A stretch of 64,000 nt of DNA from Arthrobacter sp. AFG7.2. Its GTDB lineage: Bacteria > Actinomycetota > Actinomycetes > Actinomycetales > Micrococcaceae. The stretch is taken from assembly GCF_002892835.1 (NCBI RefSeq), contig NZ_PJMB01000001.1, positions 186,001 through 250,000 of the forward strand. Direction: 5' to 3'. A program made the position numbers and the translations under genes. Shown here piece after piece: positions 17,031 to 27,652 of this stretch. Every line of letters starts with the position of its first letter. The stretch's first letter is position 1. Under the pieces are notes generated by a model, which was not told the origin of the DNA, did no database searches, and saw only the letters and a program-made list of their open reading frames with translations.

Positions 17031-17396
17031 TGGAGATGGGGGGAATTGAACCCCCGTCCGATGTCGTGTTGTCAGGGCTTCTCCGGGCGCAGTTTGCGTC
17101 GGATTTTCTCGGCCCCAGCCATGCTGCAAACAGCTGGCTGATCCGGGCCCAGTCATCTAAAAGTCCCGTTCACCCCGATGACGGAGGTGAACAGCAGTGG
17201 CTATCTAAATGACGCCAGGATCCGGGGCGATAGCAACCTCGGGCTGACGGACTGTCTTACTGGTTAAGCAGCAAGAGCGAAGTCAGTGCGCTTAGAATTG
17301 GCACTTATTGGTTTGCAGAAAGCGTTTACGAGATAATTCTGCATCCTCGGCCCGCTTCACCTGTCGCGACTAACATCGTCGAAACCGATCATCCCC
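17031..17396 (-). ncRNA. ssrA: transfer-messenger RNA (tmRNA)
   Basis: This 366-nt RNA rescues stalled ribosomes with SmpB. The 5' end GGGGATG (17396-17390) pairs with CATCTCC near the 3' end (17038-17032) to form the acceptor stem. The T arm GGGGGTTCAATTCCCCCC is next to it. CCA is not fully encoded. The tag frame ends at TAA (17266-17264) and encodes ANSKRTDFALAA from a GCC resume codon at 17302, close to known actinobacterial tags ending in ALAA. A TATGAT -10-like element lies at 17445-17440. smpB is about 3.5 kb away on the same strand. Confidence 0.97.
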
Positions 17397-17478
17397 ATAT
17401 TTTTTTACCAAACCGGTGGGCAAGCCCGCCGGACTACCTATCATAACGCATGATGCGCCGTGTTCATTCCCCCGCATG

Positions 17479-18915
17479 TCATGGCACTTCTGTGCCCTGC
17501 CCCGCCTCCGCTGCTACAAAGCCCGCCAGCCTCTCATTCGAGGAAGGCGGGACGAATCCTGTGGCTTTGATCTTGGCCAATGCGAGAACGCTATGCACTG
17601 GCCGCGGGGCTGCGTCCTTGTCCTTGAAATACTCCTCGGTGCTGACGCCTGTTACAGCAGACCGCGGTTTGCCTTTGAGTTCGAAAACGTCAGCCGCTAT
17701 GTCTGCCCAGGACTGAGGGTCACCATCGTTGCTGAAATTGTAGGTGCCGTAATCGGCTCCGGAATCCAGGAGATGCCTGATGACTGCAGCTATGTCGTCA
17801 GCGAAGCTAAGGCGCCCGATCTGGTCGTTCACTACCGAGGGTTGGATGTTGCGCTCGGCAAGGGATGCCATGGTACGGACGAAATTGTTCCCCTGGCCGA
17901 TGACCCAGCTGGTTCTCACGATGTAGTGCCGGGGGACAACGCTCACGACGGCGTCTCCCGCCGCTTTGGTTTGTCCGTAGACGCCCAAGGGACTAAAGGG
18001 TTCCATTTCGTGATGGAGGTCCCGGACGCCGTCAAAGACATAATCGGACGATATGTGGACCAAAGTGAGGTTATGTTCGACGGCGGTCCGGGCCAGGCGC
18101 GCAACGGCGGTCACGTTAATGTCCCAGGAGGCTGCACGTCCGTCGGATGTTTCAGCATGGTCCACGGCCGTGTACGCCGCTGCGTTAATGATCGCTGCGT
18201 AGTTCTTCCAATTGCGGTTGCCAAAAGAATCTGCACTGGTGAGGTCAAAATCTCCGCGGCCTGCGAACTCGACGGATGAATCGCCGTCGTAGAGCTTACG
18301 CAGTGCATTGCCCAGTTGCCCGTCCGCGCCAACCACAAGAGTCTTTTTGTCCTGCATTGGCCTGACTTCAGCCATCCTCGGGTGGGCCTTATCCTTGCCG
18401 GAGAGCTCTGCCTGGGCGAGCGGGATAGGCCAGGCGATAGCGGCGGTCTCGTCTGCAAGATTCAGAAACGTGTACTGCTCCTGCGCATCTGCCGACCAGT
18501 GGTCGTTCACCAGGTAGGTGTATGCAGTGTTGTCCTCAAGGGTCTGGAAGGCGTTGCCTACGCCGCGTGGTATGTAAATGGCCTGGCTGGGGTCAATTTC
18601 CGCTGTAAAGACGGCGCCAAATGAAGGCCCTTCCCTGAGGTCAACCCAGGCACCAAAAATGCGCCCGGTGGCAACCGAGATGAACTTGTCCCAGGGTTCG
18701 GCATGAATCCCGCGGGTTGTTCCGGCTTTCTCGTTGAAAGAAACATTGTTCTGAACAGGACGGAAGTCAGGCAGACCAAGCGCCATCATCTTCTCCCGCT
18801 GCCAGTTCTCCTTGAACCAGCCACGGTTGTCACCGTGGACCGGAAGGCTGTATATCACTACACCCGGAATGGACGTCACGTGCGCTGTCAGTGGTTTCGA
18901 GAATTCGATTGGCAT
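17479..18915 (-). CDS. bifunctional dTDP-4-dehydrorhamnose 3,5-epimerase / reductase (RmlC-RmlD fusion)
   Basis: A 478-residue fusion performing the last two steps of dTDP-L-rhamnose synthesis. Residues 1-185 are an RmlC cupin (GDNRGWFKENWQREKM, NNVSFNEKAGTTRGIHAEPWDKF, IYIPRGVGNAFQTLED). Residues about 190-478 are an RmlD short-chain dehydrogenase (LVVGADGQLGNAL, then INAAAYTAVDHAE, SSDYVFDG, YGQTKAAGD with the YxxxK pair). The ATG at 18915 is preferred because homologous RmlC starts there; an in-frame extension to 19080 lies inside rmlB. It begins 4 nt after rmlB. Rhamnose probably feeds cell-wall glycan. Confidence 0.95.
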   Translation of the reverse strand: MPIEFSKPLTAHVTSIPGVVIYSLPVHGDNRGWFKENWQREKMMALGLPDFRPVQNNVSFNEKAGTTRGIHAEPWDKFISVATGRIFGAWVDLREGPSFGAVFTAEIDPSQAIYIPRGVGNAFQTLEDNTAYTYLVNDHWSADAQEQYTFLNLADETAAIAWPIPLAQAELSGKDKAHPRMAEVRPMQDKKTLVVGADGQLGNALRKLYDGDSSVEFAGRGDFDLTSADSFGNRNWKNYAAIINAAAYTAVDHAETSDGRAASWDINVTAVARLARTAVEHNLTLVHISSDYVFDGVRDLHHEMEPFSPLGVYGQTKAAGDAVVSVVPRHYIVRTSWVIGQGNNFVRTMASLAERNIQPSVVNDQIGRLSFADDIAAVIRHLLDSGADYGTYNFSNDGDPQSWADIAADVFELKGKPRSAVTGVSTEEYFKDKDAAPRPVHSVLALAKIKATGFVPPSSNERLAGFVAAEAGQGTEVP

Positions 18916-18919
18916 GTTG

Positions 18920-19930
<1,011 letters not shown>

Positions 19931-19981
19931 TCATGGCGTCGCGGATTTGGCTGAATTTGCTCCAGCCATAAAACTATCCCT

Positions 19982-20863
19982 ATGCGCGGAATTATCCTCG
20001 CCGGGGGAACCGGCTCACGTCTTCATCCAATTACCCTTGGTATCAGCAAGCAACTGGTACCGGTATATGACAAGCCAATGATCTACTACCCGCTGTCAAC
20101 CCTTATGTTGGCGGGCATCCAGGACATCCTGATAATAACGACGCCTCATGATGCCGATCAGTTCCAGCGCCTCCTGGGAGACGGAAGCCAGTTCGGAATC
20201 AACATCACCTACACCCAGCAGCCGTCTCCTGATGGGCTGGCCCAAGCTTTCATCCTCGGGGCGGAGTTCATAGGCGACGGCCCCGTTGCACTTGTTCTTG
20301 GCGACAACATCTTTTACGGGCAGGGGCTGGGAACGCAGCTCAGGCGCTTTGAGAACATCGACGGCGGGTCCATCTTTGGTTACCGCGTAGTAGATCCCTC
20401 TGCCTACGGCGTTGTGGAATTTGATTCTGCGGGCAAGGCGATCTCCTTGGAAGAAAAGCCCGCGGCACCCAAGAGCCATTACGCGGTTCCCGGCCTGTAC
20501 TTTTATGACAACGATGTAGTAGACATCGCACGCAACCTGCAACCCTCGGCACGCGGCGAGCTTGAGATAACAGACGTCAACCGCGTCTACCTGGACCGTG
20601 GCAAGCTCCAGGTTGAGATACTTCCGCGCGGTACAGCCTGGCTGGACACGGGGACCTTCGCTGACCTCAATGACGCTTCCGACTTTGTTCGGACCGTACA
20701 GCGCAGGCAGGGGCTTTCCATCGGATGCCCGGAAGAAATCGGCTGGAGGCTCGGTTTCCTTAGCGACGACGAGCTCCAGGCGCGAGCTCACACTCTGGCC
20801 AAGGGAGGATACGGCCAGTACTTGCTCGATCTGCTTGCAGCTGGGGGAAAGAAGGCAACCTAA
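19982..20863 (+). CDS. rmlA: glucose-1-phosphate thymidylyltransferase
   Basis: A 293-residue nucleotidyltransferase that makes dTDP-glucose, the first step of rhamnose synthesis. Motifs: [20 protein letters not shown] (nucleotide and Mg binding), [26 protein letters not shown], and [14 protein letters not shown]. It is divergent from rmlB and converges on smpB with only 3 nt between the stop codons. Confidence 0.97.
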   Translation: MRGIILAGGTGSRLHPITLGISKQLVPVYDKPMIYYPLSTLMLAGIQDILIITTPHDADQFQRLLGDGSQFGINITYTQQPSPDGLAQAFILGAEFIGDGPVALVLGDNIFYGQGLGTQLRRFENIDGGSIFGYRVVDPSAYGVVEFDSAGKAISLEEKPAAPKSHYAVPGLYFYDNDVVDIARNLQPSARGELEITDVNRVYLDRGKLQVEILPRGTAWLDTGTFADLNDASDFVRTVQRRQGLSIGCPEEIGWRLGFLSDDELQARAHTLAKGGYGQYLLDLLAAGGKKAT

Positions 20864-20866
20864 CCC

Positions 20867-21340
20867 CTAGCGGCGGCGGTTGCGCTCCCGCATTTCCCGC
20901 TGTGCCTCACGATTGTCCTGCTGCTCGCGGAGGGTCTGGCGCTTGTCGTACTCGCGCTTGCCGCGGGCGACACCGATCTCCACCTTGGCGCGGCCGTCCA
21001 CGAAGTACAGCTGCAGCGGCACGATGGTGTAGCCCGATTCGCGCACTTTGTGGGAGATCTTGATGAGTTCCTCACGGTGCAGCAGCAGCTTGCGCCGGCG
21101 GCGGGCCGCATGGTTGGTCCAGCTTCCCTGGTTGTACTCAGGAATATGGATGGCTTCCATCCACAGCTCGTCGTTGTAGAAGGTGCAGAAGCCGTCCACC
21201 ATCGAGGCGTGGCCCTCCCGCAGCGACTTCACTTCGGTGCCCATCAGCGCGATTCCAGCCTCGTAGGTATCCAGCACGTGGTAGTCGTGCCGGGCCTTGC
21301 GGTTGGTGGCCACCACTTTACGGCCACTTTCTTTGGGCAA
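20867..21340 (-). CDS. smpB: SsrA-binding protein SmpB
   Basis: A 157-residue tmRNA partner. It has the SmpB core NRKARHDYHVLDTYEAGIAL, TEVKSLREGHASMVDGF, and the basic C-terminal tail (GKREYDKRQTLREQQ and beyond) that probes the empty mRNA channel. Its ssrA partner is at 17031-17396, with the rhamnose genes between them. Confidence 0.97.
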   Translation of the reverse strand: MPKESGRKVVATNRKARHDYHVLDTYEAGIALMGTEVKSLREGHASMVDGFCTFYNDELWMEAIHIPEYNQGSWTNHAARRRRKLLLHREELIKISHKVRESGYTIVPLQLYFVDGRAKVEIGVARGKREYDKRQTLREQQDNREAQREMRERNRRR

Positions 21341-21424
21341 GGGAAAGCTCCTCAGTTCAAGTCGGATGTCCGCCGGGCCATCCGGCGCAGCGTCATACCA
21401 GTGTACGGCAGGGCGGGAACGCTG

Positions 21425-22903
21425 CTACAGCAGCCGCATCGGATCCATAGGGTTGCCGTTCAACCAGGTTTCGAAGTGGGAGTGGCAGCCGGTGGAGTTG
21501 CCCGTGTTACCCGAGTAAGCGATTAGCTGTCCCTGCGAAACCCGCTGGCCGTTGGAGACCACGATGCTGGCATTGTGGTAGTAGATCGTGTTCAGGGTGT
21601 TGCCCTGCATCAGGCCGTGGGAGATTTTCACCCTCCAGCCGCCTCCGTCAGCGGAGCTCCAGCCGGAGCCGAAGACCTCTCCTGCTGCCGCAGCATAGAC
21701 GGGTGTGCCACAGGACGCACCGAAATCCAAGCCCGTGTGCATGTAGCCGCCCTGACCATAGAAGTCGATAGTGCCGGGCGGAGTTGCACGCCAGCCGAAT
21801 CCTGACGTAATGGGGACGCCGCCGTCAAAGGGGCTCCGGAGACCAAAGGCCGACGGCGATCCGACCGACGGCGCAGCCGGCGCAGGCGGTACGTAAGGTT
21901 GCACGGGCGGGGCTGGCTGGTTACGAGCCGCCGCCGCTGCTGCTGCAGCAGCAGCGGCGGCTTCCGCCTGCCGGCGGTGCTCTGCGGCGGCGGCTTCCGC
22001 CAGCCGGCGCTGCTCCGCTTCCCAGGCTTCACGCAGCCGCCGGTCGCGCTCCTCGATTTCAGCCGCAACCGCGTTCTGACTCGCCTGGACGCCTGCCAGC
22101 TGCGACTGGATACCCGGCTTGGCTGCCTGGAGTTCCGCGTCAAGGCGGGTTGTGTCGGCTATCAGCTTGTCAACCTGCTCCTTCTTTGCCGCCGCTTCAT
22201 CGCGTGCCGCTTTTTCGCGCTCCAGAGCCGCATCGGCTTTGACCTTGAGGTCCTTAATTTCTGCCTCCACCGCCTGGAGGCGAGCTTCAGAATTCACGTT
22301 CGTTGCGCTCTGCTGCGACAGCTTGTCCATTGCGGCGTTCTGGCTTCGCATGGCCTGGTCCGCGAGGTCCATGGTTTCGGTCAGGCTGCCGCCGTTATTT
22401 GACCCGAAGAAAAGAGACAGGTTTGACGGCACGCCACCGGACTTGTACGCCTGCGTGGCGATTTGGCCTATTAGTTTCTTGGTATCGGCGATCTTCTGCT
22501 TGTCCGACTCAAGTTGCTGCGTAATTTTGGCCTTGTTCTGCTGAGCCATATCCACCCGGGCGGAGAGCGCCTCAACTTCCTTGACGGCCCCGGCCACACG
22601 GCCCTGAGCCTCAAGGAGGGCCTGCTGGGCGCCCGGAAGCTGGCCCTGGTAGATCACCAGGTCGCCGGCTGCCTTGGCGATTCGCGAATCAACAAATTCC
22701 AAAGACTGCTGGACTCGCGATGCCTCTGCCTCCAGTGCCTTCTGCCTGTCTTCGAGCTCGCCGGCGAAAGCCACGGGAGTGGAGGACGCCAGTCCAGCGG
22801 CAAGGACAACCGCCAGCACGCCGCTCAGGAGGCTGGTGCGGGGCGCAGCATTGCGCCCGCGGTTTCGCCGGGAGGGGGGAGAATCTTTGGCCGTTGAATT
22901 CAT
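21425..22903 (-). CDS. secreted M23 (LytM) peptidoglycan endopeptidase with coiled coils, FtsEX partner
   Basis: A 492-residue envelope hydrolase. A basic N-terminus and signal peptide (SGVLAVVLAAGLASS and the following AFA) precede a long coiled-coil region (about residues 50-310), an Ala-rich linker, a Pro-rich linker, and a C-terminal LytM domain. The zinc ligands are HTGLDFG near residue 388 and CHSHFE near 471, both intact, so the enzyme should be active. It follows ftsX immediately. This matches the NlpD/EnvC/PcsB-like pattern in which FtsEX activates a coiled-coil hydrolase at division. The ATG at 22903 follows AAGGA by 6 nt; further in-frame starts at 22909 and 22927 are possible. Confidence 0.92.
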   Translation of the reverse strand: MNSTAKDSPPSRRNRGRNAAPRTSLLSGVLAVVLAAGLASSTPVAFAGELEDRQKALEAEASRVQQSLEFVDSRIAKAAGDLVIYQGQLPGAQQALLEAQGRVAGAVKEVEALSARVDMAQQNKAKITQQLESDKQKIADTKKLIGQIATQAYKSGGVPSNLSLFFGSNNGGSLTETMDLADQAMRSQNAAMDKLSQQSATNVNSEARLQAVEAEIKDLKVKADAALEREKAARDEAAAKKEQVDKLIADTTRLDAELQAAKPGIQSQLAGVQASQNAVAAEIEERDRRLREAWEAEQRRLAEAAAAEHRRQAEAAAAAAAAAAAARNQPAPPVQPYVPPAPAAPSVGSPSAFGLRSPFDGGVPITSGFGWRATPPGTIDFYGQGGYMHTGLDFGASCGTPVYAAAAGEVFGSGWSSADGGGWRVKISHGLMQGNTLNTIYYHNASIVVSNGQRVSQGQLIAYSGNTGNSTGCHSHFETWLNGNPMDPMRLL

Positions 22904-22929
22904 GGGCATTCCTTGTTCGGTTTGCATAC

Positions 22930-23844
22930 CTAGACGCGAAGATATCTGCGCAAGGTCAAGAGAGACGAAATTCCAGCCAAGGATGCCCCAAGGATTAGCA
23001 GAGCAGGAATGAGTATCAGGGTCTGGCCGGAGGATATAAAGGCGGTATCCGGGTACTGCTGGGACATGAATTCGCCGAGGAAAAAGTGTGCCACGGCCCA
23101 AAGCGTGGCTGACGCCAGGGCCGCGCCAATGACCGCCGCGATAACGCCCTCAAGAATGAAGGGCAGCTGGATGACTGTTTTTGAAGCGCCCACCAGGCGC
23201 ATGATGCCCGTTTCACGGCGCCGGCTGAATGCCGAGAGCCTGATGGTGGTGGCAATGAGCAGGATGGCGCAAACAATCATCACGCCGGCGATGCTGACTG
23301 CGACGAGGGAAGCGCCGTTCATCACCGAGAAAAGGCGCTCAAGCAGCTGGCGCTGGTCGATGACGGTCTCCACTCCGGGCTGGGAGGAGAAGGTCTCGCT
23401 GATGATCTGGTACTTTTCCGGGTCCTTCATGTTGATCCGGAACGATGCCGGCAGTTGGTCAGGGGTGACCGAATCAACGATGGGCGAGTTCGAGAACTGA
23501 TCCTTGAAGTGCTTGTAGGCCTCGTCCTTCGACTCGAACTGGAAGTCGTTGACATACTGCGACACGGCGGGCGACTCAAGCAGTGCGTTGAGGCTCCCCT
23601 GTTGTTCGGCGGTGACCGGACCGCTCGCGCAACCTGCCGCCGTCGACCCCTCACTGCAGAGGAAGATGGCGACCTGGACTTTGTCGTACCAGTAGCCCTT
23701 CATCTGGTTGATCTGCATCTGCAGCATTCCTGCTGCTCCCACGAAGGTCAACGAGACGAAGGTGACCAGGATAACGGAGACCACCATCGAGAGGTTGCGG
23801 CGGAGGCCGCTGCCAATTTCGCCAAGGATGAATGCGAGCCTCAT
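22930..23844 (-). CDS. ftsX: cell-division protein FtsX (permease-like)
   Basis: A 304-residue membrane protein. One N-terminal helix ([20 protein letters not shown]) is followed by an extracellular domain of about 130 residues containing two Cys, then three C-terminal helices in a FtsX domain. It forms the FtsEX complex with the adjacent ATPase, overlapping it by 4 nt, and is thought to transmit ATP hydrolysis to the LytM-type hydrolase encoded next. Confidence 0.96.
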   Translation of the reverse strand: MRLAFILGEIGSGLRRNLSMVVSVILVTFVSLTFVGAAGMLQMQINQMKGYWYDKVQVAIFLCSEGSTAAGCASGPVTAEQQGSLNALLESPAVSQYVNDFQFESKDEAYKHFKDQFSNSPIVDSVTPDQLPASFRINMKDPEKYQIISETFSSQPGVETVIDQRQLLERLFSVMNGASLVAVSIAGVMIVCAILLIATTIRLSAFSRRRETGIMRLVGASKTVIQLPFILEGVIAAVIGAALASATLWAVAHFFLGEFMSQQYPDTAFISSGQTLILIPALLILGASLAGISSLLTLRRYLRV

Positions 23845-24620
23845 CGCTGCCCCTCGCCCTCGCCGCGCAGTTCCGCATCGGGGTTCTCCCTGCCGCTGGC
23901 GTCCTTAAGCCTGCGGGACTGGCCTACGACCGGAATCATCGATGTGTACAGCGCCTTTGCCTCGTCGCGGATGACGATGCCGTTTTTGAGCTCCACCACG
24001 CGCTTGCGCATCTCGTTGACGATGTCGTCGTCGTGCGTTGCCATCACGACGGTAGTTCCGTTTTGGTTGATCTTGTCCAGGATGCCCATGATGCCCATCG
24101 ACGTGGTCGGGTCCAGGTTTCCGGTGGGCTCGTCGGCGAGGAGGATTCCGGGTCGGTTGACGACGGCGCGGGCGATGGCCACTCGCTGCTGCTCACCGCC
24201 GGAGAGTTCATGCGGCATGCGGTGCTCTTTGCCTTCAAGCCCGACGGTTTTCAGGACTTCCGGGACGGTGTCGCGGATGACGCTCCGGCTCTTGCCGATG
24301 ACCTGCATGGCGAAGGCTACGTTTGCGAAGACGTTTTTTTGGGGAAGGAGCCGGAAGTCCTGGAACACGACGCCGATTCCGCGGCGAAGCCGTGGCACCC
24401 GCCAGCTGGAAATCTTGGCGACATTCTGGCCGGCGACGTAGACAGCGCCGGAGGTTGCCCGGTCTTCCTTGAGGACGAGCCGGAGGAACGTGGATTTGCC
24501 GGATCCGGATGCGCCGACCAGGAAGGTAAACTCGCCGCGGTCAATCTCAAGGTTGACGGAGTCCAGCGCAGGCCGGGCTTTCTGGTCGTAGACCTTGGTG
24601 ACATTTTCGAATCGGATCAT
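23841..24620 (-). CDS. ftsE: cell-division ATP-binding protein FtsE
   Basis: A 259-residue ABC ATPase with Walker [10 protein letters not shown], the Q-loop VFQDFRLLP, signature LSGGEQQR, Walker [10 protein letters not shown] and the switch His (VVMATHD). The C-terminal 30-40 residues are a charged extension beyond the usual FtsE length, common in actinobacteria. It is the first gene of the ftsE-ftsX-peptidase operon. Confidence 0.97.
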   Translation of the reverse strand: MIRFENVTKVYDQKARPALDSVNLEIDRGEFTFLVGASGSGKSTFLRLVLKEDRATSGAVYVAGQNVAKISSWRVPRLRRGIGVVFQDFRLLPQKNVFANVAFAMQVIGKSRSVIRDTVPEVLKTVGLEGKEHRMPHELSGGEQQRVAIARAVVNRPGILLADEPTGNLDPTTSMGIMGILDKINQNGTTVVMATHDDDIVNEMRKRVVELKNGIVIRDEAKALYTSMIPVVGQSRRLKDASGRENPDAELRGEGEGQR

Positions 24621-24799
24621 GGCCCTAAGTACCCTGCAGGCATGGCTGATTCTGATGCAGCCCAGTTCTGCAGCCGGTGCGCGGGTTTCGTTTGGGGAAA
24701 TAGGGCCCCGGCCCCTCGACTATACGCAGGAGCCAGCGCGTTTCACACCAGTATCAGGGGCGTGTCGCGCGATCCGACGGGCGCAGCCGCTTCTGCGCC

Positions 24800-25915
24800 T
24801 TATTTCTCCGCGTTGCGGTTATCAGTGCGCCAGCGGATTCCGGCGTCGATAAAGTCATCAATTTCGCCGTCGAACACTGCGGAGGTATTGCCCACCTCGT
24901 GCTCCGTCCGCAGGTCCTTGACCATCTGGTAAGGATTGAGGACGTAGGACCGCATCTGGTCGCCCCATGACGCCTTGACGTCGCCCGCCAGCGCCTTCTT
25001 TTCGGCGTCTTCCTGTTCCTTCTTCAACAGCAGGAGCCTGGACTGGAGGACGCGCATAGCGGCAGCGCGGTTCTGCAACTGCGACTTTTCGTTCTGCATG
25101 GAGACCACAGTCCCCGTGGGAATGTGGGTCAGGCGAACGGCAGAGTCCGTGGTGTTGACCGATTGGCCGCCCGGGCCCGAGGAGCGGAACACGTCCACAC
25201 GGATCTCGTTATCCGGAATCTCGATCGAGTCAGTCTGCTCGATCAGCGGGATGACCTCGACGGCGGCGAAGGACGTCTGGCGCCTTCCCTGGTTGTCGAA
25301 GGGGCTGATCCTGACGAGCCTGTGGGTGCCGGCCTCTACACTGAGGGTTCCGAAAGCGTAGGGCGCCTTTACCTCGAAGGTTGCAGACTTCAGGCCCGCT
25401 TCCTCGGCGTAGGAGGTGTCCATGATGGTGGTGGGGTAACCGTGACGCTCTGCCCAGCGAAGGTACATCCGCATCAGCATTTCGGCGAAGTCGGCAGCGT
25501 CCACTCCGCCGGCTCCTGCCCGGATGGAGACGACAGCTTCCCGCTCGTCGTACTCGCCGGACAGCAGGGTCACCACTTCCAGTTCCTTCAGGGCCTTCTT
25601 GATGGATTCCAGTTCCGAAGCCGCCTCCCCCATTGAAGCGGCATCGTCCTCATCCTGTCCCAGTTCCACCAGGACTTCGAGGTCATCGATTCTTGAGGCC
25701 AGGTTGTCGAGACGCTCAAGCTCGGACTGCCGGTGGGACAGCCTGGAGGTGATTTTTTGCGCCGCTGCGGGGTCATCCCATAGGTCCGGCTCGCCTGCCC
25801 GCTCGCTTAGCTCGGCGATGTCTTCCTTCAGCGTTTCTACGTCAGAGACTCGTTCAATCGATTCGTAGGTGGCGCGAAGAGCGCGGATTTCAGCGGAAAA
25901 ATCAATATTGGCCAT
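24800..25915 (-). CDS. prfB: peptide chain release factor 2
   Basis: A 371-residue class I release factor. The stop-codon recognition tripeptide SPF ([10 protein letters not shown]) marks RF2 and the catalytic GGQ is in [17 protein letters not shown]. The frame is continuous from the ATG at 25915, so the programmed +1 frameshift found in many prfB genes is absent here. Confidence 0.97.
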   Translation of the reverse strand: MANIDFSAEIRALRATYESIERVSDVETLKEDIAELSERAGEPDLWDDPAAAQKITSRLSHRQSELERLDNLASRIDDLEVLVELGQDEDDAASMGEAASELESIKKALKELEVVTLLSGEYDEREAVVSIRAGAGGVDAADFAEMLMRMYLRWAERHGYPTTIMDTSYAEEAGLKSATFEVKAPYAFGTLSVEAGTHRLVRISPFDNQGRRQTSFAAVEVIPLIEQTDSIEIPDNEIRVDVFRSSGPGGQSVNTTDSAVRLTHIPTGTVVSMQNEKSQLQNRAAAMRVLQSRLLLLKKEQEDAEKKALAGDVKASWGDQMRSYVLNPYQMVKDLRTEHEVGNTSAVFDGEIDDFIDAGIRWRTDNRNAEK

Positions 25916-25997
25916 GGTGGATTAAGCCTACGCTATCCGGCATCAGGCTCTGGCGGGCCACCGTTCAGCGTGCCTGAGGTGGCGCTGCCGGGCACAG

Positions 25998-26444
25998 TCA
26001 GCGCGTTAAGCGCGAGCGCGCCGTCGAGGTCGCTTCGATCCTGATGCCGTCCGGCACCAGGAAATTGACGACGGGAGGATGGACTGCGGCTGTCAATACT
26101 ACGACGGCGGTGGCACCGTCGGGGCTGCCTGTGGCGCTTGTGACGGCGAGCCCGTTGAAGCGTTGGGCAGCGGGGCTGCTTGAGACGAAGTCGGCGGCGA
26201 CGTTCCGGACGCGGGCAGGGTTCAGGGTTGCTGATGGGCTGCCGCGCTGAGTATCTACCTCACCGAGCGTATAGCTGTCCGCGGCCGCTAAAGAGGCGCC
26301 GTCCGCCAGTGAAAGCAGCCGCTTATGCTCCAGGTAAACGGATGAAATGCCAATGACCACAGTTGTGACCAGCAGGGCCAGGGTCACGTAGCCGAGAATC
26401 ATCACCATCATCTGGCCGGTCTCGTCCTTTATCCTTGCGGTCAC
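25998..26444 (-). CDS. Tad pilus-associated protein, TadG/TadE-like
   Basis: A 148-residue protein with a single N-terminal membrane helix (MMVMILGYVTLALLVTTVV) preceded by a DETGQ motif, typical of the TadE/TadG pseudopilin-like family. The remaining domain (ADGASLAAADSYTL) matches TadG-like N-terminal domains. It is the last gene of the tad operon, with GTGA overlap to the upstream TadE gene. Confidence 0.82.
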   Translation of the reverse strand: MTARIKDETGQMMVMILGYVTLALLVTTVVIGISSVYLEHKRLLSLADGASLAAADSYTLGEVDTQRGSPSATLNPARVRNVAADFVSSSPAAQRFNGLAVTSATGSPDGATAVVVLTAAVHPPVVNFLVPDGIRIEATSTARSRLTR

Positions 26445-26962
26445 CGGAACCGGCCCACCAGTTGCGTTGATGATGCTTCCACCTCACTGGCTGCGAGGCG
26501 AAAGCTGTCACTGAAAGGCACAAAGGGAAGGGGCACGGTAAGGCTCACCGTGATGGTGACGGCGGTCCCCGGCGCTTGGCAGTCTGTTGGGTAACAGGTC
26601 GTTGCAATGGTGGCCTCGTCCGGCCGGTGCCCGAAATCGGCAAGCGCGATGGAGACGGCTTGCTCAGCTGCGGCTTGAGCGGTGGACCCGTCAGGCTGGG
26701 CGACGTAGACCTTGGCGGCCTGGTCCGCTGCTCCCACTACCGCGAAAGAGCCGCCCTGAATCTGTCCCACGGTGATGACGAAGTAGACCAACGGAACCAT
26801 GAGCAGGAGGCCGAGCAAGATGAACTCGACCACGGCGCTCCCCTGTTCGTGTTCCTGCGTGTTTTTTGGCACTTTCGCCGTTGGTGACAGTCCCGGGCAG
26901 AAGGCCTCGGCGAACCTGCCTCTAAGGAGAAGCTCGGGGACCCTACGGCTGCACGGCAGCAT
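26441..26962 (-). CDS. TadE-family pseudopilin
   Basis: A 173-residue protein with EQGSAVVEFILLGLLLMVPL, the classic TadE signature of Gly-Ser/Ala, conserved Glu and hydrophobic helix. It is probably processed by a prepilin peptidase encoded elsewhere. The ATG at 26962 overlaps the upstream gene by 20 nt and follows GAGGTGAGGGGG. A GTG near 26873 (VPKNTQEHEQGSAVVEF) would give a shorter protein with a more typical leader, so the start is uncertain. Confidence 0.85.
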   Translation of the reverse strand: MLPCSRRVPELLLRGRFAEAFCPGLSPTAKVPKNTQEHEQGSAVVEFILLGLLLMVPLVYFVITVGQIQGGSFAVVGAADQAAKVYVAQPDGSTAQAAAEQAVSIALADFGHRPDEATIATTCYPTDCQAPGTAVTITVSLTVPLPFVPFSDSFRLAASEVEASSTQLVGRFR

Positions 26963-27359
26963 GCCCCCTCACCTCCAGCAGATCCCGCGGGCCGATGAGG
27001 CCGATGACCGGCATGGGCGCTCGGACTGTCACTTCCAGGGTTCGAAGACCTTCAACAGTCGCTTCGCTGGTGCTCACCTGTTCGGCAAAACCTGGGCTGA
27101 GGGCCGTCGCTATCAGGTTGCGCGTCCGCTCCTCGGCGTCGACGGCGCTTCGGTCGGCGAGGGCCCCGTAGCGGGCCCCCGACGCTGCGGCATCAATCAG
27201 CGTATTGCGGACGTGCAGGATCAGGGTCAGCTGGATGATGGCCAGGAAAAACATCGTGAGGAGTCCGCCCACCAGGACAAAATCCACGACTGCCGAGCCC
27301 TGCTCTCCTGTCCCGCTCTGGCCATGTTGCTTGCGGAGCGGGTGAGAGGACCTCGACAC
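26943..27359 (-). CDS. TadE-family pseudopilin
   Basis: A 138-residue pseudopilin with EQGSAVVDFVLVGGLLTMFF, in which the usual Glu after VV is Asp. A small extracellular domain follows with the conserved AAASGARYGALADRS motif. It lies 3 nt after the small pilin-like gene in the tad operon. Confidence 0.88.
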   Translation of the reverse strand: MSRSSHPLRKQHGQSGTGEQGSAVVDFVLVGGLLTMFFLAIIQLTLILHVRNTLIDAAASGARYGALADRSAVDAEERTRNLIATALSPGFAEQVSTSEATVEGLRTLEVTVRAPMPVIGLIGPRDLLEVRGHAAVQP

Positions 27360-27362
27360 CAG

Positions 27363-27584
27363 TCAGCTTCCGACCGTATCCATAGCCTGGTTGAACATGG
27401 ACTCTAGTGCCGGTCCGGCGAGTGCCAGCAGTGCCGCTACCAACACAGCGGACATTAAGGTGATCATGACCCAACCCGGCACGTCGCCCCGTTCGGGATT
27501 GTCGTCGCCGCTTGGGACTCCTGCCCACAAAGCAGTACCGAGTGCAATAAGCAGTGCTGCAAAGCGGTTTCCCTTGTTTTTCAT
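27363..27584 (-). CDS. small Flp-pilin-like protein
   Basis: A 73-residue protein. A charged, Gly/Asp-rich segment (GDDNPERGDVPGW) precedes a hydrophobic helix (VMITLMSAVLVAALLALAG) and a short tail, resembling actinobacterial Flp-type pilins encoded between tadC and tadE. The position supports it being the structural pilin. A second hydrophobic segment near residue 10-20 is unusual. Confidence 0.7.
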   Translation of the reverse strand: MKNKGNRFAALLIALGTALWAGVPSGDDNPERGDVPGWVMITLMSAVLVAALLALAGPALESMFNQAMDTVGS

Positions 27585-27652
27585 ATCCCGTCCTCTTCCT
27601 GATTCGGTTCTTTGAACTTCTTGTTTTCTGGTTCGACGATGTGCGGCGCGTC

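Noticed and set aside
17031..17060. Stand-alone tRNA suggested by the T-arm sequence
   Set aside because: The T arm and acceptor end belong to tmRNA; the tag frame and 5' partner strand of the acceptor stem are 360 nt away and match.
17416..18279. Plus-strand frame of 287 codons opposite the rmlCD fusion
   Set aside because: It is antisense to a confident coding region and shows no family motif.
23455..24932. Overlapping plus-strand frames of 328 and 366 codons opposite ftsX and ftsE
   Set aside because: Both are shadows of the FtsEX genes, whose motifs are complete on the minus strand.
24800..25915. Programmed +1 frameshift in prfB
   Set aside because: The frame is continuous from the ATG through the SPF and GGQ motifs, so no frameshift is needed.
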